A stretch of DNA of 64,000 nt, from NCBI GenBank assembly GCA_029216955.1, contig JANAVB010033216.1, forward strand, positions 8,363,492-8,427,491, read 5' to 3'. Of this stretch, positions 21,028 through 33,000 are shown piece after piece (position 1 is the first letter of the stretch; each line of letters opens with the position of its first letter). The position numbers and the translations under genes were made by a program. The notes beneath the pieces are model-generated. The model was not told where the DNA came from, made no database searches, and saw only the letters and a program-made list of their open reading frames with translations. This DNA comes from Iris pallida (taxonomy: Eukaryota > Streptophyta > Magnoliopsida > Asparagales > Iridaceae).

Positions 21028-23385
21028 TATCACGCCTCGACCCAAACAATTGCTCGTCTATGCATCAATTTTACCGAATCGTTCATCCTCGTTAGAGCGT
21101 ATGTCGTATGAGTCTGGAGTTGCACTCGTAGAAGGCAAGATGACAAGTTCTCAAATGGTTATCTCGATTGATTATTAGCAGCGAAAGAAAACAGAGTCAC
21201 AATTAATTTTCATAGATTATACGAAACAATTCTCTTTATTTGATAAGCAGTATAACATTACAAAGGCTGTAAATAACCCAAATGAATCATGCCAGATTGG
21301 ATTACAACACTCAAGTTCTTTCTTACCCACAAAGAATTTTACCATTCTATACATCATGTTTTCTATATCACGGCCTCATCATCATGTTTCAAATTCGAGC
21401 GTCAATGCGGTCGCACGCCTCAAAATGCTACGACATTCCATGCCTCAACGCGTTCAAGCGAAGCTTCGTCATGAACAATCAATTCTCAACATCTTACAAG
21501 CAATCTGGTGGAGGATCAGTACTAATCCTCGCACGTGCTGACATTGACCCACTTTACTAAACTGACATTAAGTAGATATATGAATCATGCAGCTTAACTT
21601 GTGATCTTTCTATATTTGCCTTAGGATAGGTTTCGTGACATATTCGAAAGCAGTAAAGCATGTTATCATGGAAAGCATGTTATGATTGATTCATGTAAGC
21701 AAACAGGCAGGCGACATATAGCAATATCGTATTTGTTTTGTGGTGCGACTTCTTACCATCATCTATGCACCTACCTGTGCCCGACGCAAGGTGAATACGT
21801 CTACCATCTTTTCGTGCCCTATTTTAAGTAATGTTTTTGTAGGATCTCTGTGTGCCTACACTTTCAGCTATCCGTTCCTTACCTATATGAAGATCACTGG
21901 CATTTAACATGCCAGAATAAAACTCTACAATGGCACGATGGTGATTACTTCAGCCTGGGTTGCTACCCCCATTTTCTAAAGCAGTCCCAAACGATATCGG
22001 TATTTGTGGTGCTTCATTTCAATGGTAGGTCGCAAGCCTCATAAATTGAAATATCTCATATAATACCCATCTCAAATTCCCTTCTAGACCGAACGATCTC
22101 GGTTCTTCCGACGTACATCATTCGAGGGATACCGGTGCACATGAAATCATTAAGTCCATTTGACCATGCAACACACATCAAATTTATACAACCAAACATA
22201 GCCTGAGTTCAAAACTCGGCTATCACATCATCTCTATATTCACTTAATCTATCTCTATTTCCATTGGCACAACGCCCCAACTCAATGTTCACCAACGAAT
22301 GCCCCGAAGGCCATGAACATCTCGAGGCAGCATGCCACATTCAATAGTTATTCAATTTTTTTGACTCATGCATTCGATGTACGACCTGATTCAATATTCC
22401 CATGTTCTATTTTTTAGTGTTCAATGATCTCCTACTCGTGCATTTGATGCACGTCTCAACACGATCTTTCAATGTGCTAAACATATGTTCATTCTCTCTG
22501 ACTCGTGCACTGAGGTACGCCTCGATAGAGTATTCAATGTTCTACAGCTCGTGTACTGAGGCACTCGTGCCGATATAGTCTTTTAATATTCTAGCCCTCT
22601 AATTCGTGCATGGAGGCATGAGCGACTCGTGCACTGAAGCACTCGCCGATACAATTATCCCATGTTCATATGGCTTGCGCACCGAGGTGCTCGTCTTTGT
22701 GGTATTTCGATGTTCTATGGCAACTCGTACATGTGATGTACGTTTCGATTCAATTGTTCTTAGTGTTATACACATACTACGATTTCTTTCAATCGAGTCA
22801 CGCCCGTGGACTCGATAGGTTAACTTAGCATACAACGGTTCATTTTTACTTAGGCATGAAGGAGTAGGAAAGAAGGGTCAAAGTTCTCCCACCTTAGCCG
22901 ATACGCCTTGTCGTTTCATCGAGCTGATGCAGCTCAATTTCATAACTTTGTATGGCCAACTCTTCTGACTTAGCCATTCAAGCACTTCGTGCTTCGTTGA
23001 ATTATTCGATTGATTCGGCCTACCGTGTCCATGCTTCTGTCTGTTGCGAGGCAAGGCTTTGGTTTTGCGAAATCTGTTGCAGACGAGGAAAAAATGTTGA
23101 CCTCTTATAATTCATCGTAAATGTATGGACTGCACACGAAACCAACTAAAATCAATATTCGTTCGAATCGGATTTATGCGTTGCATCGATTTAATTTCTT
23201 AGAATCTTTAAACTGACTCAATGTTTTCTCTCGGGCCAACTTAATACTTGCATCGATCTTACTCGATGCATTCCTCGGGTCAACGTAACTCTTTGCATCG
23301 ATTCACATCGATACATATTTTGGGTCAATACAACTCTTCGAGTCAACCACTCATCGTTATACACCATGCGGAGCGGAACATTACA
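21028..23385 (-). mobile_element. Reversed Tekay-like solo LTR inside the copia remnant
   Basis: On the minus strand it starts TGTAATGTTCCGCTCC and ends GAGGCGTGATA. Its terminal 130 bp (21028-21160) clearly matches the end of the 1924-10427 LTR: TACGAGTGCAACTCCAGACT, GAGGATGAACGATTCGG and the closing GGCGTGA. It interrupts the copia 3' region: copia sequence stops at 21027 and resumes at 23386 (GCGGGAAGATTCGAG). The flanking pentamers TCTGG and TGCGG are only a partial match, in line with great age. No interior is present. Confidence 0.7.
22365..22770. repeat. About 70-bp tandem repeat in the reversed LTR
   Basis: Roughly six degenerate units with the core ACTCGTGCACTGAGGCAC followed by GCCTCGAT and TTCAATGTTCTA. 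The period is about 65-80 bp and the units differ by many substitutions. Confidence 0.7.
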
Positions 23386-23469
23386 TGCGGGAAGATTCGA
23401 GTTGAAGTGACATCTTTCCTTATGTATAGGGGAATGCTCAACCTACATATATTGAGATATGTAGGGAAT

Positions 23470-24411
23470 TGTTAGTATTTTTGCCTTCAGACTAGTATAA
23501 AATAGTCCCACATCGGCTACACCACTAAGTGGGTATCTCAATATAATGCTTTGCATGTTTTAAGGTGTGCACATGGGGTGGGGTGGGGCACATGTGGGTG
23601 CCATGTAGGGGTATTTTTCTAGAAGAAAAAAGGGTTAATTCCAACAAGGAAGTATGTTGCTTTTTGTCGTTTGGACTCGACTCGGACATGGGCTCAAGGA
23701 TACTTCGTTCATGCACGGGCGCGTATGGGAGTTAGGCGTGGACTTCCACATGATTGTGCTGATTGCGAGATGATCTAAAATATCAAACTCTATTTTTTTA
23801 TTGGTATTCTAGTCCCATATCGGATAGGAGAAGTGAAATCGCACTCCACTCTATTTATAGAGCTCGTGGCCTCCTTTATTAGATGCACCAAAATAAGAAA
23901 GTAAAGAGAGCTCGTTCAGTCCAGTTAGTCTACTCTAGTCATAAAAAAGTTAATTAGCGAGCGTTCCAGAGGTTCTTCAAGAACTTGCTGGTTCCTAAAA
24001 GTGGATCGTATAAAGGCGAATCTTGCTTCGAGCAACGGTGGTTTTTATCACTCCAGTAGGGCTATTGAAATCTCCTCTTTCTTTCTTTCTTCTTTTTCTT
24101 CTTCTTGGTTGGCTGCAGGCTGTTCTGGAGAGCAAACTTGTTTGTAGGAATCTCCGAAGTCCTAACTTCAGGAAATTAGGAGAGCAAATTAATTTGTAAG
24201 AGGTCTCCGAAATCCTACATAATCAGAACAAAGAGCAAATTAATTTGCATGACGTCTCTACTTCTGATCTTTGCTAAATCAGAATTGAGAGCAAATTTAT
24301 TTGCAAGAGGTCTCAATATTCTGATCGTTCCTCTATCTAGATCTGTTTCGGAAATAACACTTTCTATCTTCTTCCTTCTATTCTTGAAGAACATTTTTTT
24401 GCTGCAACAGT
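23470..24411 (+). mobile_element. 3' LTR of the degenerate copia element
   Basis: Follows the purine tract GAGATATGTAGGGAAT and starts TGTTAGTATTTTTGCC, then TAGTCCCACATCGG. The same order occurs at the start of the intact copia LTR. A TATA-like TCTATTTATAG lies at about 23851. The right end is uncertain; CTGCAACA near 24411 is a guess. Copia sequence between 23386 and 23469 links it to the pol remnant on the far side of the nested LTR. Confidence 0.65.
24120..24330 (+). repeat. About 53-bp tandem repeat, four units
   Basis: Units begin AGAGCAAATTAATTTG and continue AAGAGGTCTCCGAAATCCT. They lie downstream of the TATA-like box in the copia LTR, so they would be in its leader RNA. Confidence 0.75.
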
Positions 24412-26118
24412 TACATTCTTGAAAATTACTTCAACCCCCTTTTTGTTTAGTAATTTTTTTTAAGGTTTGGAAGAGCATCTATATTGCTTTAACTCTACTT
24501 GGATTAGAGGGTAAGCATGTAGGTTGGAAATCAAAGATCCCCTATAATGGTTCTTGCACTTTGGCGCAAATAATACTCAACAATTCTAGGAATGTTAAAT
24601 ATGGTGGAGTACCATATGGTCTTGGTCATGAACAAGATCGGGTCCAGTTTAAGCCTTGTTTACGGGTTGAATTAGATTCAAGTTTAGCTATTGCAGGCAT
24701 TAGACCGAACTGAATGGTACAATTCGTTCTAGATTGGGTCTAGTTCAAGATAGGGCATGGGGTCTGACCATTATGTCAGATGCGTCCATAAGGGTTTCAT
24801 ACATAAATATAACTATGTTTGATATATGTTAGGTTGTAACATACCCTTACCATAAGCCTATATAGACAAGGTCTTCTTATGAGAAACCCTAAGACCATAC
24901 ATTTACTTTTTGCCTGCATATTCCATTTCCTTCCTCTCTCTTCTCCAAGTTCTAGTCTCGCATAGACTTCCTCTGAACCATGATCCTCCAAAAAGACATA
25001 GAAGGAAGTTGTAGTTCATCGAAGGTAATTTATTGCTTCTATTTCTCTCGAACATTTGTGTACCATTTGGGTTATAGTATACCGATCTAGAAGCAACTAT
25101 TATGATCAATGGAAAATAGAGTTGGATGTAATCTTATTGTTTTAGATAAGTTAGAATTAGTTCTAGTTTATGTTTATAATTTATTTATTGGGACCAAGCA
25201 TGCGTGGGTTCCAATTAATAGACATTATACTTATAAGATCTTAGATTAAATATTTGAGTACTAATAAAAAAACATTTGAGTTTAAAGAGAAAATTATTTT
25301 TTCTGATATTCTGCTTCTCCTCGCGTATACCTCCATATTTTTGGTATCTAGTCTGATACGAGGTGGGTGGAGCAGTTTAGAGCCCAGGGAGTCGATGACG
25401 ACGAATTACTAATGAAGACAGGGTGAATTATTGTCAAAGCAGCAATGTTGGTATACCAGGTATCTCCAATCAGTATCCCGAGTTTTCTAGCATCTTAATA
25501 TGCATTTTTAAGTGCTCACTCGGTCTGCCTGTTGGCCAGAACGGTCTACCAGTTCTAGGCAAGATTCAATAGTTTGGGCCAGTTCTTTTGATTGAATTGT
25601 CATCGGTTCAGACATTTTTGTCTTGACTTAAAGGTTAAGTTAGGAATTTTCTTATTCCCTACTGTAAATAGAAGGCTTATGGGAGCTTTGTAAAGATGCT
25701 CTTATAAGTAGATTCAACCAAACTTATACTAGATCCTACTCATAGGTTCTTGTTGTTCAAGATAGAAGAATAACTTCTACCCAAAATTTGATCAACTCCT
25801 CCAGGAAAATCATCACCATCAGATAGTAGACAACTACTGTTAGAGGAAAGCATATTTTAAGGGTTGAGTTTATTCTATAATGTCATTGTATTTTGTATCT
25901 TTTTTGAGAGGTTGACTCTTGGGCAAGAGAGTGGACATATATTTTAATTATAATATTTAGATAAATAAAATTTAGGACTAGTCCAGGTCATCATATATAA
26001 CTACCATATATTGTGTGTTTGATCTGTGCTTTGTTCTTTGCAGCGAGATAGTGGTTCATATTTTCTTTGTTGATTTTCATGGTCGTGCTCCTATTTTTAC
26101 TGTTTCCGTCTCTAAATC

Positions 26119-26173
<55 letters not shown>

Positions 26174-26900
26174 GCACCATCAGGATCCCCTCTACAAAGT
26201 ATGTGTTAAATGCTAGGTTTCATTTGATGAATGCTAAATTGGACATGCTCCGTATCGAGATACATATTGTGATTTATGACTATTTTGATTAGCTGTGTGG
26301 GCAATTCATGAAAGAATTTATGATCATTTATAATCGTGACAAAAAATAAGGAACAAAGGTCTAGTTTAAGAATAAATTTTTGCTAGGAGTTAGCATTATT
26401 TGGAGTTTAAGAATTTAAAATGAAGGTTTGAAATAATGAAACTCTATTGTTGAAACTTGAGTTTTACTTAAGTTATGAGACATTTGGGAATTTCACACAT
26501 ACAATTTTTGTTGTTGATATTTCTTTACAAGTCTGTAAATGCTACCTAGAATTAGTTTCTATAACAACAAGTAGAACTTGCTAGAGAGATTAAAATCTCA
26601 ACAGTATAAATTGTTCAAAAAAATCAATAAAAAAAAATCAACAAACAACAGTGTGAACCGCTGTAGAAATTGAGAACATTAAAACTGCCAAAGAGATGCT
26701 AATTAGATTGGCAAATGTGTTAACAAAATCATTGTTGCTGAAAGCGATATTCGATCGTCTCCGTCGATTCTCTCCCAGGAACTAGTAAGTCCCAATTATC
26801 CAGAGATGCAATTGCAATGTCTAGAATGCTCTTTTTTTTATCACCTCACTTCGCGTTGATGTGTTGGAACTTGGACCCTAGGACAAGTATTAGATGCTTA
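24412..26900. other. AT-rich DNA, nothing recognised
   Basis: No conserved frame, LTR end, transposon protein or RNA gene was found. It contains a (TA)n run at 26122-26170 of about 24 units. It could be old, unrecognisable repeat sequence or true intergenic DNA. Confidence 0.5.
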
Positions 26901-27282
26901 GACCATCTCGGGGGTTTCTATCTTCCCTATTTCCATGGAAGAAATCTATTTTAGAAAAAACTTCTCCCAATGGTGATTTCTATCACCATTTCTATCCTAT
27001 GTGGCAATGATGTAAGATGGAAACTTTATAGGAGGATTTCTACATGTAGAAACTCTCATAGAAATTTTCCTATCTCTCATGACAATTATTATTGGGTCCC
27101 ACACCATTGAATTGATCCTTTTACTATGTGACACATAGGATAGAAATGAAGAACCATTAGAGATCATTTTTTTATGTCTACAATTTCTATGTAGAAACTC
27201 TTTCAACTAGGATAGAAATCTCCTTAATAGAATGCCAAGTAAGATAAGAACTCAATTTTAGAAATCACAATTGGAGATGGTC
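26901..27282. mobile_element. Tourist-like MITE (PIF/Harbinger type)
   Basis: A 382-bp non-coding element with terminal inverted repeats GACCATCTC...GAGATGGTC, flanked on both sides by TTA (26898-26900 and 27283-27285), the target typical of Tourist-like MITEs. The interior is AT-rich, has internal inverted stretches (TTTCTATCCTATGTG against CACATAGGATAGAAA), and encodes nothing. The CATCTC(C) tip is common among plant MITEs. Confidence 0.75.
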
Positions 27283-27285
27283 TTA

Positions 27286-27743
27286 GTGCAGAGAAGCACT
27301 AAGTTGGAAGGAGTTTTATCCTTAAAAATATTTTTTGAGTCTCATTTTTCTCTTCCATATGGAATCTTCTGTTTATTCTTCTCCTCTTTTTTTAGCCCTT
27401 AGCACAAATTGTTGGTGCTCTCCTATAGGAGAGCCACCCAAATTGTTAGTTGGAAATCTGAATAGCTTCAATAAAAACATGAGTAATTTATGAATGTTTA
27501 GTTCGAACTAAATGGCATGCCTCATTATAACAATATGACAACCTCGCCCACGATCCAACCTCACCCGTGACAAACCTCGTCCACAGTCAATCTCGCCCAT
27601 GGACCAACCATTCCCATGTCTGAGTCCAAGTTCGATTCCGAAGTGATTCCTCCGTGAAGTGATGATAAAAATAAATATTTATTGTTGGATATGAACCTTA
27701 CTATTAGAAAAGGTTCCCAATTATATTAACTACTTGAGCTAAC
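27286..27743. other. Flank between MITE and copia, nothing recognised
   Basis: AT-rich, with a short repetition of 'CTCGCCCA/CTCGTCCA' words around 27545-27600. No frame or transposon end was seen. Confidence 0.5.
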
Positions 27744-28365
27744 TCTTAGTGCCTGGGCACAATTTTTCGATGGAAAACAGAGAATATGAAACAATTATAA
27801 AAATAATATTCCAACGCAACACTTCTAGGAAGGTTGCGCAAGTATAAAAAGATTTCGTAATCACAGCAGCGAAGAAGATGACAGGCGAAAGATGGAAGAT
27901 GGCCTGCTGGGGTGAATGATCACCGTTGCTCAAAGCTTTATTCGCCCTACACGAACAGCTTCCAGGAACCAGCAAGTTCGTCGGAGAACTTGGAACACTC
28001 CTGCTCTTCTGACTCCTCGGACGGACACAAACTCCCGTGCAAAAAGCAACGCTGGGGCGGCGCTTATCCTCTCTCTCTCTCGAAGGCTACTGGAAGATCA
28101 GAACTGTGTTAAAGAACACTTCTGAATACTCTATTTACTTGTGCTAAACAACACTCGTAAACTTTCTGTGGTGGCTTCTCTTTCTATTCTGTAATGAGCC
28201 TTGAGAGAGAGGATGTCTTATATAGGCCCTGCAGCAACTGGTCGGTTGCCACAAAGTTAGGGACGTGGTAATAACCACCCCGAACATGTAGCAACCGTCC
28301 AAAACATGCAAACGCACGTTCTGCTGCCAACTGCGCACACCCAGCGCTCCTTGCACTTTGTGCGA

Positions 28366-28622
28366 CAGAGCGCGCACTGAACTACGCACACTGCGCGCAC
28401 TGCATGCACTGCGCACACTGCGCACACTGCGCAACCAGCGCAACCCAGCACAACCCTGCGCAACCCAGCGCAACCCAGCGCACCCAAGCGCAATCTGAAC
28501 GCAACCTGGGCGCGCACCTGGGCAGCGCAACTGGGCTTATGCACCTGGGCATGCGCAACTGGGCTGCGCAACTGGGCTTGCGCAACGTGGCTGCGCAAGT
28601 GGCTCGCGCAACGAGCGCAACT
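28366..28622 (-). repeat. GCGCAACC-rich array in copia 3' LTR
   Basis: A GC-rich stretch of GCGCACTG units, then about ten GCGCAACCCA units, then CTGGGC(T/A)GCGCAA units that are partly the complement of the earlier ones. It sits just downstream of the TATA box, so it would be in the leader RNA. Long open frames across it (rich in C, A, R, S) are produced by the repeat and are not genes. Confidence 0.85.
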
Positions 28623-28713
28623 AAAGCGCACTATGCGCCTAGCGACGATGCTGACGTGCTAAGTGCAAAGTGCGCCAACAAAATGCCACATTATGCCTCA
28701 TGAACCCATGAGC

Positions 28714-28743
28714 CCGAGTCCGAGTCCGAGTCCGAGTCCGAGT
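28714..28743 (-). repeat. (CCGAGT)5 microsatellite
   Basis: Five perfect hexamers. The other LTR has eight units at the same place (35008-35055), one of them mutated. Confidence 0.95.
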
Positions 28744-28991
28744 CGCTAAGCCCCTACGGGGCTTAGCTCCTATGGAAATAAATTTTCCAAGAGCAAAACG
28801 CATGAATACTTTTATTGTTGATTTTAGCCTTTTTTCTCATTAGAAAAATAATCCCACATGGCAAACCCATGTGCACCTCCACACCACATGCGCATCTCCA
28901 ATAATAGCAAAGCTAATATATAGAGATACAAATTCTTTGGCCTATCCGATGTGGGACTAATGTTTCAAAAGGAAAGGCCAAAACTCCAACA

Positions 28992-29003
28992 ATCCCCTAC
29001 ATA
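28992..29003 (-). promoter_or_regulatory. Polypurine tract of the copia element
   Basis: On the minus strand ATGTAGGGGAT lies directly before the LTR start TGTTGGAG. The same tract, ATATGTAGGGAAT, is before the degenerate copy's LTR at 23470. Confidence 0.7.
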
Positions 29004-29340
29004 TCTCTATATATGGGTATAAGTGTTCCCCACAGTAACTATCCATCATGCATTAGGAGAGATGTCGCTGACGACTTGAATCTTCCCGTATGGATTAAAA
29101 ATCAGACTATAATACAGGAATGGACTATGCCTTGAATTCTGCATCATAGCTGAAATTCTTTCCACTCACATAATGTAGTTACATGTGCTTCTGGCTATAC
29201 ATTAAAGGCCTGTGCCAGCCTGGTTTCAGTGTATAATTTTGGGCGTCTACAAGTTTACCCTCAAGAGACGGCCTGATATATCTTTGTCCATACATTATGG
29301 GTGAGTTCATTATAAAGAGACATGGCATGAAGCGCTTTGC

Positions 29341-29800
29341 GCTTCCCTTGCGGTGCTACGCCTCATGACATAGCTTAAAGCCGAGGCCTTACCCCGTACC
29401 GGGAACCTCATCGTAGTGTCATACTACTGTAGCATGAGGCAACCGCCTCTTTGTAGTGCCAAACTACCCAGCTTGAAGCCTTAGGCTCCCTTCCGGTGTT
29501 ACGCCGTAACGACATGGCTTGCAAGGCCGAGGCTTTATCCCTATCTAGGTACCTCATTGTGGTGTCGTGCCACTGTAACATGAGGAACTCCTCCTCTTTG
29601 TAGTGCTGACTACACCCCTCTTTATTTTTAACAAACAACATTAGGCTAACTGCCTATTTGCGGTACTACGCCGCTGTGACTTGGCCTGCAAAGCCGAGGC
29701 TTTATCCTATTACTGGGCAGCACTCCACATATAGGAACCTCATTGTGGAGTCACCCCACTGTAGCATGGAGTTTCACTCCTTGTAGTGCTGCTCTACCGT
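29341..29800 (-). repeat. Three-unit tandem repeat in copia 3' untranslated region
   Basis: Units begin at about 29341, 29485 and 29652 and run 145-167 bp. On the plus strand each has CGGTGCTACGCC-like, AAGCCGAGGCTTTATCC, AACCTCATTGTGGTGTC and CACTGTAGCATGAGG segments, and ends at CTCCTTTGTAGTGCT. Identity between units is high over the central 80 bp. Confidence 0.85.
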
Positions 29801-30075
29801 GCCTCCTGTAAAGCACACCAGGCATTCACTCTGCCTGAGAACTCATTAAGGCAATTAAGCCAACCTTCCCACAGGAACCGTTTTCCGCAGAAAACAACAG
29901 TAGACAACAGTGGTTATAGGTCCGTAACCTCTCCATGCCCAATAGAACATGTACCCACCGTTCCTGATATTCTTCCGATTAGTGGTCCTCCCTTGAACCA
30001 AAAGCTAGATGCCTAGTAGATAAATCTTTGAACTAATAGCATAGAACTTTATGGTAGGAATACAATAATACAATA

Positions 30076-33000
30076 TCAGAATGCCTTCAAGCCCATTTTA
30101 CAAGCTGTGTCATCGACCAGCTGGCGCTTGAGGCCCTTGGTGAACGGATCCGCCAGGTTCTCCTGACTCCGAACATCAATAACTGTAATAATACCTCTCT
30201 TGATAAGTTCGTGTACTGCCCTGTGCTTCAACCGCACAGTCCTCTTCTTCCCATTGAAGAGGTCATTTGATGCCACCGTCGCAGTCGCCTGGTTGTCGCA
30301 GTATATCGGTATCGCCGGTATTTGTGTCCCAACCATTGGAAGATCATACATGAGCTCCCGAAGCCATTCTGCTTCCTTGGCTGCGGTATCAAGTGCAAAG
30401 AACTCAGATTCCATGGATGACCGCGAGAGCATAGTCTGCTTCTTCGACTTCCACGATATAGCAGCTCCACCCATTATGAAAATGAATCCACCTGTGGACC
30501 TCTCACTCTCCACCTCTGAGCACCAGCTGGCATCACTGAAGCCTTCCACTACCGGCGGATCTTCGCTGTAGTACAGTGCATATGTCTGAGTTTCTTGAGA
30601 TATCTCATAACCCTTTTCACAGCTTTCCAGTGTTCAGCACCTGGATTGCTCGTGAAACGACTCAGCATTCCCACGGCGAAAGCTATGTCAGGCCTTGTGG
30701 CATTAGTAGCATACATCAAACTTCCAATTACGTTTGCATACTCCAGCTGTCTGACGCTTTTTCCTGAATTAGGCTTCAGCTTCAGATCATACATGTACGG
30801 CGTATCGATTCCTGGAAGATTCCGATACCCATAACGAGTGATCATTTGCTCAATATAATGAGACTGTGACAGCGCTATTCCAGTGTCTGTCCGGATGATC
30901 TTGATCCCTAAGATCACATCAGCTTCCCCCAAGTCCTTCATACTGAACTTGCTTGAGATGAATTTCTTTGTCTCCATGACACAGCTAATATCCGTACCCA
31001 GGATAAGCATGTCATCCACGTACAGACAAACGATCACACCTCTTCCATCAGCGAACTTAGTGTAAAAACACTTGTCCGTATCGCTGACCATGTTGCCATT
31101 TGACCTTATAACTTTGTCAAATTTCTCATGCCACATCTTGGAAACTTGTTTAAGACCGTATAAGGATTTCACCAACTTGCAGACTTTGTCTTCAAGACCC
31201 CTGATGACAAATTCCTCTAGCTGTTGTATGTAAATCTCTTCGGTCAGGTCGTCATTTAGGAAAGCCGTATTCACATCCATCTGATGTATCACCATCTTAT
31301 GTATTGCTGCGAGAGCAATTAACATTCTGATGGTGGTCATCCGGTCTACTGGAGCATATGTGTCAAAATAGTCAATCCCCTGCTTCTGAGAAAACCCCTT
31401 GGCTACCAACCTAGCCTTGAACTTGTCAATAGTTCCGTCTGCTTTCATCTTCTTCTTGAAGATCCATTTGCATCCGACGGGTTTCACTCCTTCAGGAAGA
31501 TCAACCAACACCCAAGTGTTATTTGAGGTAATGGAATCAATTTCGTTGTCAATCGCCTCCTTCTAGAAAACCGCATCTCTGGTCTTTATCGCCTCATCAT
31601 AGGTAAGCGGATCTGCTTCCACATGATAGGTGACAAAGTCACTTTCGAAGTCCTTCGGCCTCCTCACTCGCTTCGTTGACGGCTCAGCGAGATCTGGTTC
31701 AACCGTTGTTTCAACAAGAACATCTTCTTGTACCACATCTTCATTGAAGACCTGCGCACCCTCATTGTTCTCCGAAACATCCGCAAGAATAATATTCTTG
31801 TGCCTTGCAAATTTGTCTTCAAAATATTCTGCGTCGCGAGATTCAATGATATGATTTGACTTAATATCAAAAAATCTCCGAGCATCACTCTTCTCGGCAT
31901 ACCCTAAGAAGATCGTCTTAGTAGTCCTCGTCCCAAGCTTCTGAATCTTCAGATCTGGAAGCTTGACATATGCCAGACACCTCCACACTCGAATGACATT
32001 CAAGTTAGGTTTGACCTTGAACCAGAGTTCATGAGGAGTAACGTCTGAAGTTGCATGAGGCACTATATTTAGAATAAAAGTGGCCGTCAATGCAGCTTCT
32101 CCCCAGTAGCACTTAGGAAGACCAGCAGTCAACAACATTGAGTTAATCATTTCTGTTAACATTCTGTTCTTTCTCTCTGCTACTCCATTTGATTGAGGAG
32201 AGTACGGAGCCGTAGTCTCATTGACAATTCCATGTTCTTTGCAGAACGATGCGAATTCATGAGACCTATACTCCCCACCTCGATCACTTCTTATCCTTTT
32301 GAGTTGTTGTCCAGTCTGCCGCTTAGCTTCGGCTCTGAACTCCTTGAACTTCTCGAATGCTTCGTCTTTAGACTTCAGCAAGTAGACGAACGCATACTTT
32401 GAGAAGTCATCGATGAAGGTTATGAAATACTTCATCCCGGCCTTTGTAGAGAACTGTTTGAAGTCACAGATATCAGAGTGTACAAACTCCAAAAGATCTG
32501 TACTTCGATTAACCCGAGGAAAGGGTTTCCTTGTGATCTTTGTTTGATCACCAACTTCACATTTCTCTACCTTACTCCCACATTTGGAGATAAGTCCTAG
32601 ACTAGACATTCTGTTTATTCGTTTACAATGAACATGTCCTAGCCTATTATGCCACAACTCAAGAGTATAAGCAGAATGCGTGATTTCATTAATCACATTA
32701 ATTACATTGGACTGATTTACAAGCTGAATTTTGAACATTCCTTCGGTATAAAAAGCTTTCCCGAAATATGTTCCTTTGATAGACATCACCATCTGACCAG
32801 CATTAATGTCCATCCTGAGGCCTGCTTTGCAGAGTAGGCCTCCTGAGATTAGGTTCTTGGCGATAGCAGGTACGTGCTTCACGCCTTGAAGCGTCAGAGA
32901 CTTCCCCGAAGTCAGCTTCAACACCACCGTCCCGATCCCGAGCACTTCAGCTTGTGTCTGGTTCGCCATCATAACCACTTCAGAAGTAGGTGTATAGGTG

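Larger units (their letters stand above)
27744..28991 (-). repeat. 3' LTR of the copia element (1248 bp)
   Basis: On the minus strand it begins TGTTGGAGTTTTGGC at 28991 and ends at 27744; the terminal CA is mutated to GA. It lacks a roughly 40-bp segment present in the other LTR (34112-34152, built of AAGATCTAAAAAGAT-like words) and has fewer CCGAGT units. TATA box TATATAAG at 28217-28224 (minus). Confidence 0.9.

Noticed and set aside
25335..25375. TTTTTGGTATCTAGTCTGAT as a tRNA-iMet primer site
   Set aside because: Only TGGTATC matches before it diverges, and no LTR end precedes it.
28257..28703. Open frames of 99-128 codons on both strands in the copia LTR
   Set aside because: They are produced by the GCGCAAC array, which lacks stops in several frames. 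Composition is Cys/Ala/Arg/Ser-rich and repetitive, and the frames are not kept in the other LTR.
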